From Aricia agestis (taxonomy: Eukaryota > Arthropoda > Insecta > Lepidoptera > Lycaenidae), in NCBI RefSeq assembly GCF_905147365.1, contig NC_056412.1, positions 10,284,001-10,348,000 of the forward strand: DNA of 64,000 bases, given 5' to 3'. The notes below the pieces were generated by a model that searched no databases, was not told the origin of the DNA, and worked only from the letters and a program-made list of their open reading frames with translations. Positions within the stretch are counted from its first letter, which is position 1, and each line of letters opens with the position of its first letter. Shown here piece after piece: positions 11,945 through 24,048 of the stretch. The translations under genes and the position numbers were made by a program.

Positions 11945-13930
11945 GATATAAATCACTTTATTATATTTTATTCTGTTAAAAGATTAGAAAACACATACTA
12001 GCAAAGAATTTAAAAAATACTTACAAGAACAAAGAATTCAAAATACAGACTCAACTTGATACAAACATTTTAAAAGCCTATTCCATGTTCATTATGAAAC
12101 AAGCAGTAAAATACACTTTATAGTGGCGTATCTTGACATTTTCGGATAAAGATTATAAAAACGAAGCGAAATCGATACAAAGTATTCTCGTACGAAAGTT
12201 GAAGGTAGTCTTATGTTTTGAGTGACAAATCCAATTTTATTCTCGACTGCCCCTCCCCCCTCCGCGCGGACCGATCAGACCTTATCCAAATTGGATCTTG
12301 AATAATAAAGAATCGGGCCGATTGGATTTTATTCCTTAAATTCAATTAGCACACGAGGGTCGTGTGTGACTGCAGACGATAGATAGAGCCACATTATCGT
12401 ATTAAAAGGGATTGTAGGGTTTATTGTTGCGACGCGGGCTGTGCCTGGGCGCTTAGACGAATTATATTCGATAGTATCGACAGCGAAGTTAGAAAAATGT
12501 ATTGTGGTTTGATATAGAGCATCGCTAGTGTCGCGCGCTTCTTGTCAAATCCCTTAATATTATAATAGAGTTTAAACTTCGCAGTGAAAGTTATCGAATG
12601 AAACTTGACTACAGATCCTGACGCCTCACCCTTACACTAACCCGTGGATTATTCACATTAATGTATTCGGCGAACGTTTCTGTGTTTTCATAGGATCTCT
12701 ATAATTCTGTGCGTAACGTATTTAAATCTTTTTATCGGATTGAATTATTTGTGGCTTCTGTTTGTTCGCGTTAGATTTATGAATGCTAAATCCTTTAGAC
12801 GTTTCTTTCCTAGGGTTATATTAGCATTTAAGCAGCTCGATATTTTCGAACTTTTAAGTTACTCGGAAAGGTAATTAAAATAGTTTTCAGGGTTTATTTG
12901 TTCGAGTTAAGATTTGGAAATCGATAACATTAACACGATCGCTAACACGAAACTTAAAACGGGGCTATCGTTTTTCGTAGAACTTAGAACATAACAAGTT
13001 AATTATATAAACGTGAACCATTATAAAATTGTGGCCATCATGTTATTATGTATATTATTATAATAAATCGGTGTATTATCGCGGGCGCGTTTGACACAAA
13101 CATCGAAATCTACTTAAAGTAATGGAAACGATTTAATGTGCTCACAACAGCCGGGCCGGCCGCGATAACGCCCGCTCCTACACTATACGCCACAACGCCG
13201 GCCATATTTTAATAATGAAATTAGAATATTGAAATTAAATGAATATGTTTTACTCCTAAGTCGGTTAAAAATTAACACTTTTACAACATCTACATGAGGC
13301 CTATCCCACCGGTTCAGGAACTAACTTTGCGAGAAGAACCTAAGAAATTGTAATAATATGTTATCTTAATTCTGATTTCGAGTGAGTTCATTAGTATTAA
13401 TGCAATAAATGTGGAAGTGTATATATCAATCTGTTACTTCCCAACTCTTAAATTACAATTTTACTTTTATACTTTGAGTACCCTCTCCAAAGAATGTCGT
13501 CGCATCGAAGACGCGGTCTACAATATGATACATTCAGTATAGTTATAATTAAAATTCTAAATATATTTTATACTAAATCTATAGTCGTTGTATACTATTA
13601 AAATCGATATTATACGTAAATGTTTGTTTGATAATGGCCTATTAAATTTAGTTATATCTTAATACTTATTATAGTTCTCGTAATGGGTATAAAATTATCA
13701 TTCGTATTAAAATAAGTATCATTAGGAGACCTCATCAATTTTAATGTTAGTTTTCAAAATGTTTTACATTTTAAAAACTAACATTAAATATTATAAATTT
13801 CGTTTTATTTTCATGATATTTCTGTTTCATGCGAGGGAGGGAAGGCTTTTAAATAATTTAATGTATTATGTTATATTTTTTATTTTTTAAGTAAGTATAA
13901 TATTATTTATTAGGTCAAAAATATTTCCAG
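11945..13930. other. Non-coding DNA with a short hairpin
   Basis: No coding region. A perfect-armed hairpin lies at 13741-13787: TTAATGTTAGTTTT pairs with AAAACTAACATTAA, with further pairing inside. The rest is AT-rich with a C-rich patch near 12245-12275. Confidence 0.45.
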
Positions 13931-13936
13931 TCAAAA

Positions 13937-14660
13937 AAAAAAACCGGCCAAGTGCGAGTCGGACTCGCGCACCGAGGGTTCCGTACAAACCTGCGGTTTT
14001 AATTCCCTTGCGTGTAGTTGCGAGTTTCAAAATATGCGGTATCAATGGTTGTACTTTTGCGTTTTGCGTTTTTGCGTTGACTTAGAATTTTTTTTTTTTC
14101 ACGGGTTAAAAGGCAATTAGATCTAAGTATTTGATATGAATTTCAACTTGATAGCTCTACGCGTTCATGAGGAAAAAAGTAATAAGTTTATATTTATTAA
14201 AAAATATATATTTTGTAATGTAACTAAAAATTTAAGGTTTTCGGAATTTTTCCTTTATGTGTGCTATAAAACGTTGCTTCATGCCAAATTTCAAGATTCT
14301 AGGTCGACTGGAAGTACCCTTTAGGTTTTGATTCCCTTGCGAGTACTTGCGAGTTTCAAAATATGCAGCTTAAATTGCTGTTTCTTTTGATTGCGTTGAC
14401 ATAGAAGTTTGATTTTGTTACAGCTTAAAGGTATTATAGACCTGAGTATTTGGTATGAATTTCAATTTAATACCTCTACGCGTTTATGAGGAAATGGGTA
14501 GTAAGTTTAAAATTATTAAAAAAATATATTATGTGATGTAACTAAAAATTTATGGTTTTCGTAATTTTTCCTTTATCTATGCTATAAGACGTTGCTTCGT
14601 ACCAAATTTCAAGATTCTGAGTTCACGGGAAGCACCCTGTAGGTTTTGATTCCCTTGCAA
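13937..14660 (+). repeat. Tandem ~322-bp units of the GGCCAAGTGCGAGTCGG repeat, first part
   Basis: After the head (GGCCAAGTGCGAGTCGGACT, AGGGTTCCGTAC) come units starting near 13998, 14320 and 14644. Each opens with TTTT(A/G)ATTCCCTTGC. Units 1 and 2 run through TTGCGTTGACTTAGAA, CTCTACGCGTTCATGAGG-like and CCAAATTTCAAGATTCT blocks. The third unit is cut after about 15 bp by the transposon at 14666-18366 and resumes at about 18370. Confidence 0.75.
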
Positions 14661-15184
14661 GTGTCGGGCACTGTCCACTTTCGGCCATCCGTGAACACGA
14701 TGTTATGAAAAAAGTAAATTAATGGATATTTTTTATTTATTTTTTGTTAATCTTTAGTGACAAACAAATTGTGTAAATAAATACGACAAAAAACACAATA
14801 TTTGCAAATATTTTCGGGAGCCGGCAAACGGTTCCGGTGTTACCATTATCAAGCGCCGTGAAATGCACTAATTGACATCCTTATTAAAGTCATGCCTCTG
14901 TTTTATTATATATTTAGCTATACTACGCAACAAAATATGTTGCTAATAGACTATAGAAATGCGCAAATATTTTGCTGTATTTATTTTAATAGTTTTTTAT
15001 AGTGAATCTTAAAAAATGTACGTAATTTATTTAAAAAATAAAATATGCAATAACTTTTTATTGTTATGGCAATGCAAATACGATATGTCAATTGTCAATG
15101 TATGAAACGTCATTCGCTTTGTTTTCGTGCATCGTGAATGTTGTTTTCGTTTGAGATATTATTGCAATTACTTGGCTTTTTACA

Positions 15185-18163
15185 ATGGATTCCGACTCTT
15201 CTTCCCATTCTGACGACCCTGGCACTTCTATGGACACCGATACTGCTCTTCACATTGACACCGGCACACCTATGGGAACCGAATCTCGCTCGAACGATAA
15301 CCCTGGCATGAATATGGACTCTGAACTTCTCGTGCCTGAAGGCAACTTGTTGGCAGGAGATGAAGCAACAACGCAGCGATGTGTGAATTGTGGGACCGAT
15401 TTGTTGCAAAGGAGACGTCACACTTTAGTTCTAATCGATGTGCGGTCGATCATACAGCAGTGGATTGCTCCTCGTTTGGTAAGCGATTATTTACACTAAA
15501 TCCTTTAGGATTAAATTAATAATATAATGTTTTAAACTCTAACAAAGATTTTTTTTTGTTTTGTCTAGATTGAAAACGATACTTTAGTCTGTCACTCATG
15601 CTGGACCTTGGCTCTGCATCATTCGAGGACACAAGCATCAAATGACGGATCATCAACTAGTGGTCACCGTCGAAATACCTGCGTCAACTGCGGATGCTCT
15701 TTGATGAGAACAAGGTCTCATACACTTAATTCAAACACGGAACGAGAATCTCAAATCCGAGCCATTGTGATGGAACAGATTGCTCCACATCAAGTAAGTA
15801 TTTTTATATCAGTTACAAAGTGTCAAGGCAGTCATTTTTAGTGAGTTCATAGAGAAATTATAGGCACACAACATAATTATTGCATGAACATAGAAAAAAA
15901 AGGCGGACGGAGTCTTATTATACACAGAACTGTGTCTTCAGAGTCGGCCACGCACACATTCTGACGCCTGTCAAATGGTATGGACTAGCGTAATAATGTG
16001 TGCGTGCGGACCGTGTACATACAGTCAGCTGGCAGACTCTGAAGTACACAGTTTTGTGTATGGTGGGACTCTGTCCGCCTTTTTTTATAGGTCCATGAAT
16101 TATTGTAAATCAAATCTTAAAAGTAAATCATTGTAATCGCAACATTGAGTTTTGATGAATATGATCCATTTTATTTTATGTTTTGTCCCACAACTTTTAA
16201 ATCTGAGGCTAAATAAATGTGCAGTATTGTGAATTATAATAGTGAAATACAAACAAACTAGTTTTTCAAGACTTTTGATATTGATTTTTTCTTTACAGTT
16301 ACATGGATCTGATAAAATCTGCCATCCATGCTGGCAAAGAATTGACCGAGCTGCTACTCGTTCCACTGAAGTAAGACATCCCAACAATAACCAACCCAGT
16401 ATAATCTTGCCAATGTACACTAGAGCTTCAGGTTCTCAACAGTTTTGTTTTTATCCTGATTGTCATTCAACCCAAAGACTGGCTGCTCCTAAGTGGCTGA
16501 GAATAAAATTATTCACTGATTATAATTTTTATGTACCACAAAACTGTAGGATTTGTTCCTTCCATTTATATAATGATAATTGGGAGGTACTTAGTAATAT
16601 ACAGCAACCGATTCATAGTTTTAATGCAGAACACATTCAGGACTTTGCAACTTTTGTCAATGAAAGACAAATGGTCTTAGATTTTTCTAATATAGAAACA
16701 TTGTCAAATGAGCTTACTCACTATTGGATTGGATTAAGCAAAGAACAATTTCAGCAACTTTATTTAGAGGTACCAGGGATGCAAGCTGTCCATAGAAATA
16801 AATTAGCACTTGCCGCTTATCTCATGAAATTGAGAACTGGTGATAGCGATCAAAGAATTGCAACACTTCTTAATATACCTCGCACCACATTAATGAGACT
16901 TATGGGTAAAGCACGTGATGTTTTAGAGAGAGCTTTTGTCCCAAATAACTTGGGAATCAATCATTTAACCCGGACTGAAATATCAGAAAGGAATTTATTA
17001 ATTCCCAATGGGTTATTTGGAGGAGTGAATAGGCAGCCAATTATTATAATTGATGGAACATATTTGTATGTCCAGAAAAGTTCCAATTACATGTACCAAA
17101 AAGATACATATTCTTTGCACAAGTATAAAGCCTACCTTATAAAGCCTTTACTTATAGTGTGCTCGGATGGATACATTGTAGATGTGTTAAGCCCCTATCC
17201 AGCTACAACATCAGATGCTAACATAATACTAAATGAATTTAATGAAGAAACTAAACCATTAAGAAGATATTTTCAAGCAGGAGATTTTTTATTCTGGATA
17301 GGGGTTTCAGAGATGCTGTTCCATTGCTAAGACAATGTAATTATTCAGCCAACATGCCTGCATCCTTACAGCAAGGTGAAACCCAATTATCAACGCTTGC
17401 TGCTAATAAGTCAAGAGCTGTGACTGTTTGTCGATGGGTGGTTGAAATAGTTAATGGCATTTTTAAGCAGTCATTTAAATTGCTTAGGCATGAGTTTTTT
17501 AATCGGGCATCCTTACATGCAATGACTGATTTTAGAATAGCAGCAGCGTTGATAAATAGGTTTCATCAACGAGTAAGAGACAGAGAGGATGCAGCGCAAA
17601 TACTAGAAATAATTAATGAAAATATGTATTTAAATAATAATCTGGCTGATTTTGTTATTGAAAATAATTTAAATAGAAGGCGAACAGACTTTGTGTCAAT
17701 TAATGTAAACACACACAATGTATCTTTTCCAAGGCTTGAATACAGTGAGCTGATTCTGATTGCATGTGGAACCTATCAACTAAAACAAGCACGCTCTTAT
17801 TATGGGGAACATATTAGAGGCGATGGTATCTATACAATAGAATTGTGCAGGAATAGTGACAGCAACCTACTGGACGGTTTCCCTCTCCCTATACTAAATT
17901 GCAGATTATTGCATTGCAAAATAAAAAGTCGCCATGTAGGCAGAAAAATATATTTTGTTTATATTATTTATGATGAAACTACTGAAGGGAGAGGAGCAAT
18001 TAAAAATTATTATTGCAATTGCATAGTGGGCCGTAGAACAGTGGGTTGCTGCGCTCATATTATGACCATTTTATGGTTTTTAGGCTGGGCAAGGCATCAA
18101 GATCATATTGATCCCCCTGCCCAGTTTCTTGATCATGTATTACTTACTTATGAAGCAGAGTAA
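15185..18163 (+). pseudogene. DDE transposase with CxxC zinc modules and SWIM finger, one frameshift
   Basis: Three exons can be built, with GT-AG introns all in phase 0: 15185-15478, 15569-15793 and 16299-18163. The N-terminus has an acidic Ser/Asp-rich segment. Next come two zinc-module repeats of the form CVNCG...CHSCW and CVNCG...CHPCW, each split by an intron at the same place, and then a CFYPDC...CRIC segment. The DDE core shows IIIIDGTYLYV (first Asp), TTSDANI (second Asp) and RWVVEIVNGIFKQ (Glu) between about 17040 and 17470. The C-terminus has a SWIM-type finger, YCNCIVGRRTVGCCAHI, at about 18010-18065. This layout matches IS4EU/ISL2EU-like transposases. The frame is lost at a run of six T at 17285-17290 just before a DRGF motif; the downstream frame then continues open to 18163. 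A lost T, or an assembly error, would explain this. AATAAA overlaps the stop codon. Confidence 0.8.
15894..16086. mobile_element. 193-bp MITE nested in the transposase intron
   Basis: Terminal inverted repeats of 20 bp differ at one position: AAAAAAAGGCGGACGGAGTC at the left, and AAAAAAAGGCGGACAGAGTC read from the right. They are flanked by the direct repeat ATAG (15890-15893 and 16087-16090). The inner arms also pair (CTTCAGAGTC with GACTCTGAAG). There is no coding capacity. It lies wholly inside intron 2 of the transposase gene (15794-16298), so it inserted after, or was carried by, that element. Confidence 0.85.
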
Positions 18164-18369
18164 TAAAATATTAATTAAAAATATGTTGTATTATTTGATT
18201 ATTTACCTTTTCCAATAACACATAGAAATCTATCTAAATATAAAGTCTGATACAAAACTAGGTTTATATTCTGCTTTTTACAGATCTGAAGTATTTAATT
18301 CATATTACATTATTAGCTTAATGAACTGTTCACGAATGGCCAAAGTGTCTATACAAAGTGGGCAATCCC

Positions 18370-18640
18370 CTTTGCGGCATAAACGGCTGTATCTTTTGAT
18401 TGCGTTGGCTTAGAAGTTTGATTTTTTCACAGCTTCAAGGGACAGTAGACCTGAGTAATTGATATAAATTTCAGCTTCATACCTCCACGCGTTCCTGAGA
18501 AAAAGGGTCTTGACAGACGGACGGACGGACAGACGGACAACAAAGTGATCCTATAAGGGTTCCGTTTTTTCCTTTTGAGGTACGGAACCCTAAAAAGGTC
18601 AAGTGCGTCTTGGACCAAGGGTTCCGCTAATTTTTGATAA
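18370..18640 (+). repeat. Tandem GGCCAAGTGCGAGTCGG repeat, resumed third unit and tail
   Basis: It resumes with GGCTGTATCTTTTGATTGCG and continues through the same blocks as the units at 13998 and 14320. It ends in GACGGACGGACAGACGGAC and GGTACGGAACCCTAAAAAGG. A further head-like fragment (GGTCAAGTGCGTCTTGGACC, AAGGGTTCCG) follows at 18596-18630. Confidence 0.7.
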
Positions 18641-19655
18641 TTTTGTATGGTCCATGAATGTACATATTTTATAACGTTTTTTACACTTCTAACAATATCA
18701 TCTCAGTTATGTTCAAAGGAATTTGAACGAAAAGTTCCTTTATACTTGACCTTTTTATACGTGCATTAAACTAAGTTAATATTAATTTAACACATTGTAA
18801 AAAATTCTATCATTGAGACCTGGCGGATTTTTAAAATGTTGTACATTTATCGAGTTATTAAGAAAAAACTAACTTGGTGATGATTCTGCATCGTCCTTTT
18901 TCACCAGGCATATGAAAAACCGGCGTGAGTGTAAAAAGAGAGAAAGACGTTTGATTTTTTGGGTTAGTCGCCCTCACCGTTTAGGTTATTATACGCCTGC
19001 TCTACATTGCTCTACAATCTACATTGACATATTCATCCATAAACAAAATAAGTAATAACACTTATGCAATATGCATTATATTGGCTATGATATCGAGGAA
19101 CTAAAAATAATAATATTATTATTTAAGCGTTTTACAGGTTTAAATCAAATTAAATGAAAAGCTAACTGTCAACTGGGATGGTGTAAAGAAAGATTACATT
19201 CGCACATAAATAACATCGAATGAACATTGAATGTAATAATGAATTAAATGAAACAATGCATCACATCACATCGTAATAGGGTGGCGCTGGTATCGCAGGC
19301 GCCGGCGGTAGCGTGCGGCGCAACCTTAAAAGCAATATCCGGCACCGCGCGCGCCGGCCGGAAATGAACCGGAAACAGCGGCGTATTAAGCCGCAGGTAC
19401 GGCCCTTCAATTTATAAACGCCCGCGGCGCTGCAGCCCCCGGTACCCGCGTCCGGATAACTTAATTTGTAACTCACACTATTAACCCGCGGCCCCGCGCC
19501 TCGAGGACGTCTGGAATTGCATCCTCGGTCCGGCATACACAAACAAAAGTTTGCAAATCCAATATGATTCGGCGCGTCGGTAAACATCGGCGTCCCGGCG
19601 ATATCGCGAATAACATTAAACTTTGTATGGATTGAATGTAGAAAACCAATTTCGG
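18640..19655. other. Non-coding DNA with a GC-rich island
   Basis: AT-rich until 19260, then a GC-rich stretch (19270-19620). The overlapping minus-strand frame at 19261-19587 is Arg/Gly-rich with no recognisable domain. No gene supported. Confidence 0.4.
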
Positions 19656-19659
19656 TGCG

Positions 19660-19850
19660 CGGCGAGCGCGAGCCAATAGGATGAGGGTGTCAGAACGCTT
19701 TGACAGCTCTCTGATTGAAAAATACGGAAGCTGTTTATGGAGCGAGTGAGCCGAGGCGAGGGGCAGGCGCGCGAGTCGCTCGTCACCTTGCCGTGCCGTG
19801 CCGTGTGCCGTCAGCCGTGCCGCCGCCGCTGCATCCGAAATCTATTTACA
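19660..19850 (+). promoter_or_regulatory. GC-rich island with CCAAT box, candidate promoter
   Basis: CpG-rich sequence with GAGCCAATAGG at about 19669-19679 is followed by purine-rich and GCCGTGCCGTGCC repeats up to about 19840, then AT-rich DNA again. It could be an alternative promoter or first exon of the LIM-only gene 17 kb downstream, since that gene's known orthologue in flies has several promoters. I see no TATA box and no convincing splice donor, so this is weak inference. Confidence 0.25.
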
Positions 19851-20347
19851 TAGTAACCATATTATTTTATATTCTTTCGCGTTATCGATAGATTGGCGTG
19901 GAATTTTCGGTTTAATGTGAACAAAACACGTGCTACGTCAACGTAGCAGTATACGAAGCTTACTACCAATTCTTTTTTTAAGTAAAAGTTAATGTTTGCG
20001 ATTTTTGCTGTCTTCTTAGTTTTGAAATAATTAGTTATAAACCAATTTCTCTGTTAATCATCGAGGAAAAAGGAAAATTGAGTGCAGCGTTCATATTTTG
20101 TCTCCTACGTATTTACTTAGGTCGTAACTTATTATAATAACGTTTTATATAATATCATACATCAAAGGAAAACTTACGAGTAGTCTTATGTTTTGAGTGA
20201 CAATTTCATTAGCTTCAAGTGATGACTGATGAGGCATTATAATATTAAATTGGATATGATTTTCAGTAACCACATATTTACAAATTAAAATTTATTAAGA
20301 ATTAAATTAGCTAATTTACATAATACGATCTCATTATTGGGAGAAAC

Positions 20348-20566
20348 CTACGAATAATAAAAACGAAGGAAAAGTAACTTCGTCAAAAGACATGCTCCAC
20401 AATACTTGTCAAAAAAGTGTACCTTAGGTACACATTTCAATACATTTGCAATATTTAGGTGACCTTGAGCGGTACTAGGCTGACGTTACATGGCAGATCA
20501 AATGGAACCAAATTTAAAACGGTACTAGTATGGGAGTTACGATTCCTTAGTTATTATTATTCGTAG
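20348..20566. mobile_element. 219-bp MITE with 8-bp target-site duplication
   Basis: The termini CTACGAATAATAAAAACGAAGG and, from the right, CTACGAATAATAATAACTAAGG are inverted repeats with two mismatches. The flanks are the 8-bp direct repeat GGAGAAAC (20340-20347 and 20567-20574). An 8-bp duplication suggests the hAT superfamily. Isolated copies of the same terminus occur near 3248 and 23237, so the family is present several times here. Confidence 0.75.
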
Positions 20567-20589
20567 GGAGAAACTTTCTCGGTCGGTTC

Positions 20590-23500
20590 TCATGTGATAG
20601 AGCATCAGTTTGTAAGGTGCAAGCTTATTAACGGCAATGTTTCGCCATATCGGATTGGAAACTCGATATTTAAATCTTCGGATAAGATTATTTTTGTCGA
20701 CAAACTAATGTATTCGACAAGGTAAAACTATTATATAATATCTTTATTCATATATAGGAGAGCCTCATTTACGAAATAATTTCGTAAGCCCATAGTTTTT
20801 ATTGGCAGATAAAGTATGTATGTAGCCAAAGCTTCTAAATTTAAATTATAGTTTTTTTTTCTGATTGAACAAATGCCTTGAACAAATCATAAGTGCCAGT
20901 TTAGAGTCACACACAGCTAATTATTGCAAATAGAGCTCTAATGTATTCGCGGCGATGTTTGTTTTGCACTCAAAAAATTCTCGAGTGCCTGTCAAAAGCC
21001 TCCATATTCTTTAAAAGTTTTACATTAGCACTGTCGCGGTCGTAGAAAATTTGTATTATAACATAATTAGCGTCCTCTAACGAAACATGTACAGATGTGA
21101 ATTGGCTGCGACGCTATTTTGGACAATTTACACCGACCGAATAGGTTTATAGTTTTATCGCTATTACTTTTACATTTGGAGCGAGTTTATATTCAAATTC
21201 GTGAATATTTATCATCTAAATTCAATTAACTGTGCATTCAATTTAATGACATTATCTAATGAATAGGCAAATTATTCATCGACCATAATTTAATGTAAAT
21301 CGGTCAATCTTTTCTATTGTAACATTTTCAAAGAATATCCGCAATTTATTATGTAAATATATTGTAACGTTATTGATCCTAGAGGACGATTTACACGCTA
21401 TTTATATTTACAATGAAGGCATAAAATATGCATATTACAAATGGAGAAACTCGAAACGAGATATTAGAATCTGGTGTCGATGCGGCGCTGGCTGTGACGA
21501 ATGACCAACAAATTATGCGCGATATGAAATATCTCATAAACAGGCGCCCTCCGTCGATATATCATGCATTTGGACATCAGCACTCCAGTATTGGAATTCT
21601 GCAGATGATTCCCTCAGAATTTATACGGGGAGCGAGCCAATCGCGGATTTGGGGGCCGGGTACGTTACGTACTAGTGTGCTCAGCGATTCATTTAAAACG
21701 GCGAAATTAAACGTCTGCGAGATTACAGCGGGACCGTTACGGGATCGCTTGCGGATAACTGAGATGTATTATATCTACATTACATGATACATCGAATCAA
21801 CGTTACGACTTGTCTCGTGTATTTTTGTGATAATATAAATTACGTATTGTTTACTATAATTGCCATTACTGACGATGATTTCGCCATTTATTATCGAGTA
21901 GGCGTATTTTGAGCGCGCGTCATCGGAAGACCCAATTATTCGTTTCTGTCGTGTCAACACTTATCGACGCTCCTAATGATGTTTTCTCTATTTTTTATAG
22001 CAATATTAACGAGCACACCGATAGGACTGCATCTAGTCACGCTAATTAGGCTTATCTAATATTTAATTGCTTCGATGTTTTCCTCGAGAACACGAAAACA
22101 TAGGTACTTTTCCATAATGTTCTGAGTTTTGACTTCTATGTCGGCGCGCGGCGACTCGACGGCTCACAAAGGAGGTTACGAGCCGAAAGCACAGCATTGC
22201 GCATTCAATTGCGTCTTAATTACAAAGCGGGTGAATATTTAATTAAAAACTTGGAGCACGCGAGTAATTCCTTATTCCATGTATACGAGATGGAGTCCGC
22301 CGGGCGCTCGACGGCGGGCTTTTTTAATTGAACGGCCCATTGTGCTCGTTAAACCGATTCAGAGTTAATCACCGCGTTTTTCGTCGGTAATGGAAGAAAG
22401 TAATTATCAATTAACCGTTCGATAATGGATTGTGGCCGCCCGTCCCGGGACCCCCTCCCGCCCGCGCCGCTCCCCGCGCCCGGCTTATCGCTCACCGTAA
22501 TGACCTTTCCCGCGATTTTATCTTTTTATTAATAAATATTATGTATCCCATCGATCAATCCCGTGTTCAAATACGGGGTAGCATTAATTTGGAAACATAA
22601 TTACATTTTTGATTAGGGCTTTTTAATTTCAATTTTATTAGGCAACGTAATTTTTAGGATTACTCGGCGGCCCCCGGTTTCGATGTAATCAGTGCACGTA
22701 CTAGATTTTTGTGGAAATCGTCCTTAAATATACAGTTATTTCACACAAAACGCGTTTAAACAAACGCGCGGCGTCGAGTGAGTGTTGACGTGATATTGCG
22801 CCGTGAATTAGCATTGTAAATGCAATCACAGGTGTTATGTTGTCACTGGTGACTGCCACTAGCTCGTCCAATTTATGTGTCTTTACCCGCACCAGGGTTG
22901 CCACCTGGAAAAATTCCTCTTCAATCGATAACTTATATTTTATACGCGATCGACGCGCGAGTGCCGACCCTAAAACGACGGTCGCGAACATAAATTGTTT
23001 CATTATCTTAAAATTTATCGATACACGTTCGAAATTATACAGTTACAAAATATCGTATTCTATCCATTTGTATTATGCTAAACTGAGCATAGCAATGTTT
23101 ATTGTTGTGTGATCCCGTTTTGGTAAAGCTTAAATATTTATTCGTATGTGTATTGATTTTGATGAGCGAAATCGAAGCCATAAGGGCGTTTGACAAGAAC
23201 ATTTAAATCATAAGTTGCACAACGCTTTTCTCTTTTATTATTCGTAGGCTTTTCTATTGATATTCTATTGTCAAAATATTGACTCTATTAAATTTGACAG
23301 AATTCCTGCGACAGGCTCTGATTAATAAAGTCAAATGAGGACAGACTGGCCATGTCAATTCGACAACAGACTTCAACCATAAATAAAATAGTACGATTCG
23401 TGTGTATAGGCTTGTCAATCAAAATCATGTTCATCATCATCAATCAGTTTCCGCATTTTTCATCAAAAGGGATCCAAAGTTTTTCGCTCGCGTGTTAATA

Positions 23501-23920
23501 TATAGATACTGATACAAAAATTTGCAATTTATTCCTAGAATGTACGATGTTACCGAGACAGGCATCCGCATCGGCATACATCGTGGTTTGATAAATTGGC
23601 AATCGGCGATTAACCCCTGTTGACCGTAATAAACAAACTCTACAATTTGCATGCACGTAGCAAGTTCGTTGGGTAACGAGAACGCAGGCTGTTTTTCCAG
23701 ACTTAATGCAAAGCTTTTGAGTATCATTAAACCTAAGCTGTCCCAATCAAGCCCAATAGTTAGTTTTGATACAACAATGAGTTTGAGGAGATCGATATGG
23801 AGGATATGTAAAGGGTTTTCCAATAGGGACTTGACAATTTTGAATTTAGTTTGTGGACGCACCCTTTCACTTAATATCGAACTGATACTGTCAGTTTATT
23901 CAGTAGACATAACATTTTTA
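20590..23920. other. Non-coding DNA
   Basis: No coding region accepted. Frames at 21428-21787, 22701-23003 and 23440-23862 lack domains, splice context or codon structure. GC-rich islands occur near 22140-22190 and 22300-22500. A short block (GACTTCAACCATAAATAAAA) at 23370 recurs at 58543 and belongs to an unclassified dispersed repeat. Confidence 0.4.
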
Positions 23921-23923
23921 TCA

Positions 23924-24048
23924 TGGTGAAGTACACGAACGAACAACGTCTGCAAATCTTAAAAATTTACTACAGAAATTCGGAGGCGGTGGCCGCTACT
24001 CCGATTTCCGTTAACTCCGATTTTGCCTTATCTATAGACTTATGTTAA
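23924..24048 (+). pseudogene. Remnant of a mariner/Tc-type transposase N-terminus
   Basis: An ATG at 23924 opens MVKYTNEQRLQILKIYYRNS followed by EAVAAT. This resembles the helix-turn-helix start (DUF4817-like) of mariner-family transposases, in which EQR...I...YY.NSESVAATLR is typical. The frame runs only about 40 codons before stopping and has no DDE core after it. It is a short relic; the family assignment rests on this motif alone. Confidence 0.4.

Larger units (their letters stand above)
14666..18366 (+). mobile_element. IS4EU/ISL2EU-like (PIF-Harbinger superfamily) DNA transposon
   Basis: A 3.7-kb element carries a DDE transposase gene with introns. Imperfect terminal inverted repeats are visible: CACTTTCGGCCATCCGTGAACA (14676-14697), and on the other strand CACTTTGGCCATTCGTGAACA (18327-18347). 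A few further bases at each end may belong to the element. It sits in the third unit of a tandem repeat, whose sequence stops at about 14660 and continues at about 18370, so both outer limits are known to within a few bases. I could not settle the target-site duplication. The transposase is frameshifted, so the copy is probably inactive. Confidence 0.7.

Noticed and set aside
21428..21787. 119-residue + strand frame
   Set aside because: No domain, no splice or UTR context, and composition like the surrounding non-coding DNA.
23440..23862. 140-residue minus-strand frame
   Set aside because: Longest unexplained frame here, but AT-driven Leu/Ile-rich content, no recognisable motif, and overlapping frames of similar length on both strands.
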